From assembly GCA_008000375.1 (NCBI GenBank), contig SMOI01000320.1, positions 1-30,482 of the forward strand: 30,482 nt of DNA. The letters are read 5' to 3'. The DNA comes from Poteriospumella lacustris (taxonomy: Eukaryota; Sar; Chrysophyceae; Chromulinales; Dinobryaceae). The position numbers and the translations under genes were made by a program. The notes under the pieces are model-generated. The model saw only the letters and a program-made list of their open reading frames with translations, was not told the origin of the DNA and searched no databases. Positions 30,401 to 30,482 of this stretch are shown piece by piece (position 1 is the stretch's first letter; the number at the start of each line of letters is the position of its first letter).

Positions 30401-30482
30401 GGGGGAAGATCGAAGTGACCAGTGCGAATCGGAGCGTGGTCTATGCGACGCTGGGCGCCAAGCAGTACATCGGGGAGAGCTC
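27451..30482 (+). CDS. Second tandem channel, degenerate second filter (3' end missing)
   Basis: One frame is open from the ATG at 27451 to the window edge (1010 codons, no stop), so the gene is cut by the window. Unit 1 has S1 near 25-47, S2 near 68-90, a Ser-rich insert before S3, an S4 with few charges (LWRLWKLLRVW, near 160-180), the TVGFGD filter at 270-275 and a C-linker. A cyclic-nucleotide-binding-like fold follows at about 387-480 (HPGD, VYFIERGEVSML). A basic/Ala-rich linker leads to unit 2 from about 592. That has S1-S6, a weak S4 (FLRLLKLLHAE), filter SIGLQD at 824-829, an S6 ending NVLVGAAANMM, and a second binding-like domain from about 930 (GEIGKEMFVIERGKIEV). The fold is that of CNG/HCN/KCNH channels. 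Poor S4 charge suggests weak voltage sensing. The GLQD filter should not form a normal K+ filter. Confidence 0.85.
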   Translation, partial: MPTLETSDHHKWWRKCSFHLISFLRYVGLLYYIGSIPYRLSFAFSTPYYSERETGSLVMDYSVDFMFLLETLIMMWITLNKPSEMRPSEAASSRSNRAIFSALSRRGSSIRNVFTKAVPLPASDRRSMPSLQPWIVPLCDLFAALPLEAFAFASGRSNYVLWRLWKLLRVWHYNRYWDNFQSAFSAVTNIYNPSILRFLYVAIVLAIMGHIGACCFYVLGIFTLTWGATVSWATVDGFARLQSDGQVDVLHSSGYRYLRSIYWSVQHLDTVGFGDVAARNHIETWFVICFFIVAGSTLFYSNANMMTALMNWDADRAMTVVKKARFAKYAAYRNLPSTIRTKVENFYEYQYQTMKGLDEAAMVATLPVDIAQHIHNHKYHTLLREIELFGALHVGLLHALSAQLELHLFHPGDLILGTNQWVQGVYFIERGEVSMLSVHSLVERVYRSRSWFGVRALHQDYRATHGYLARSYVEVCFLRGSVFRAEADQYMSEEELAAFGQQCWMFKGYAAQSTPVALSKYRVHSQAIRARTQKQRNNRVLARRASTSPFTAPAVAAASASAATAANEPLDDHLTSETVTVKPHTVRSTSLLHDWLHPTSRLRRSWAVLIFFGKAFYVTTAISLIALTYRFVHAYEKMYGLLVVSYLVDVLFLGHHIGQAWLFPYVDDDGIVVTDGGQIWKHYRSRYPWWHSLLANAPIDIVVGVLLGVRYVPFLRLLKLLHAETLFASLEAALELLGDVVGTPLSFEVRRFVTLYFCLFEVLHWAANAWLFVAYFSVEAMHYDRNWIMNDQRQGIIVRIDRDGDMFFVNYTRAIYWASIAMSSIGLQDIIAANAVEVSAAVLIMFFGYFAFNVLVGAAANMMGAFNREQREFHAKMKRLQGLLAHTAAPAALVHRIERYYDYAFSRFGGIDEQAIFDALPPTIRVEVIHHVVAPFVRQVPFFAQLSEPVERMLFALFESRILLNNEALMIQGEIGKEMFVIERGKIEVTSANRSVVYATLGAKQYIGES

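Overview
The window is nuclear DNA from a protist. Genes lie on both strands, short introns have GTAAG-type donors and CAG/TAG acceptors, proteins carry long low-complexity insertions, and there are no bacterial operons. Two features point, without proof, to a stramenopile-like lineage: a PTxxPT-type extracellular repeat of the kind common in diatom and related secreted proteins, and a kinase whose catalytic loop reads HRDLGLEN, close to the HRDLSLEN loop often seen in oomycete kinases. A COQ4 gene shows that the cell makes ubiquinone, so it has respiring mitochondria.

Left part (1-9531). A fucosyltransferase-like glycosyltransferase gene (299-1567, +) faces a protein kinase gene (4166-5599, -) across 2.6 kb of purine/pyrimidine-skewed simple sequence. 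Next comes a poorly coding stretch (5600-9531) with short hairpins, one plausible hypothetical gene (7214-7921, -), coding-like but frame-broken remnants beside it (6692-7213), and GA-rich simple sequence.

Middle (9532-22169). A very large gene (9532 to about 16538, -) encodes a tandem ion channel. Two complete six-helix voltage-sensor/pore units, each with a TVGYGD filter and a cyclic-nucleotide-binding-like domain, sit in one chain, and the second such domain is split by about 620 residues of low-complexity sequence. Divergent from it is an ankyrin-repeat protein with an N-myristoylation/palmitoylation-type start (17262-19814, +). COQ4 (20528-21409, +) follows, facing a small polytopic membrane enzyme of the DUF1295/steroid 5-alpha-reductase-like type (21471-22169, -).

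Right part (22170-30482). A six-exon gene (23435-26754, -) encodes a 962-residue protein with two transmembrane segments and a huge ectodomain interrupted by a PT-rich insert. Divergent from it, a second tandem channel gene (27451 to the window end, +, incomplete) has one normal TVGFGD filter and one degenerate SIGLQD filter.

The strongest biological theme is membrane signalling: two different two-repeat channels within 20 kb, a two-helix receptor- or channel-like protein between them, and a probably membrane-anchored ankyrin scaffold next to the first channel. Whether these products work together cannot be told from the sequence.
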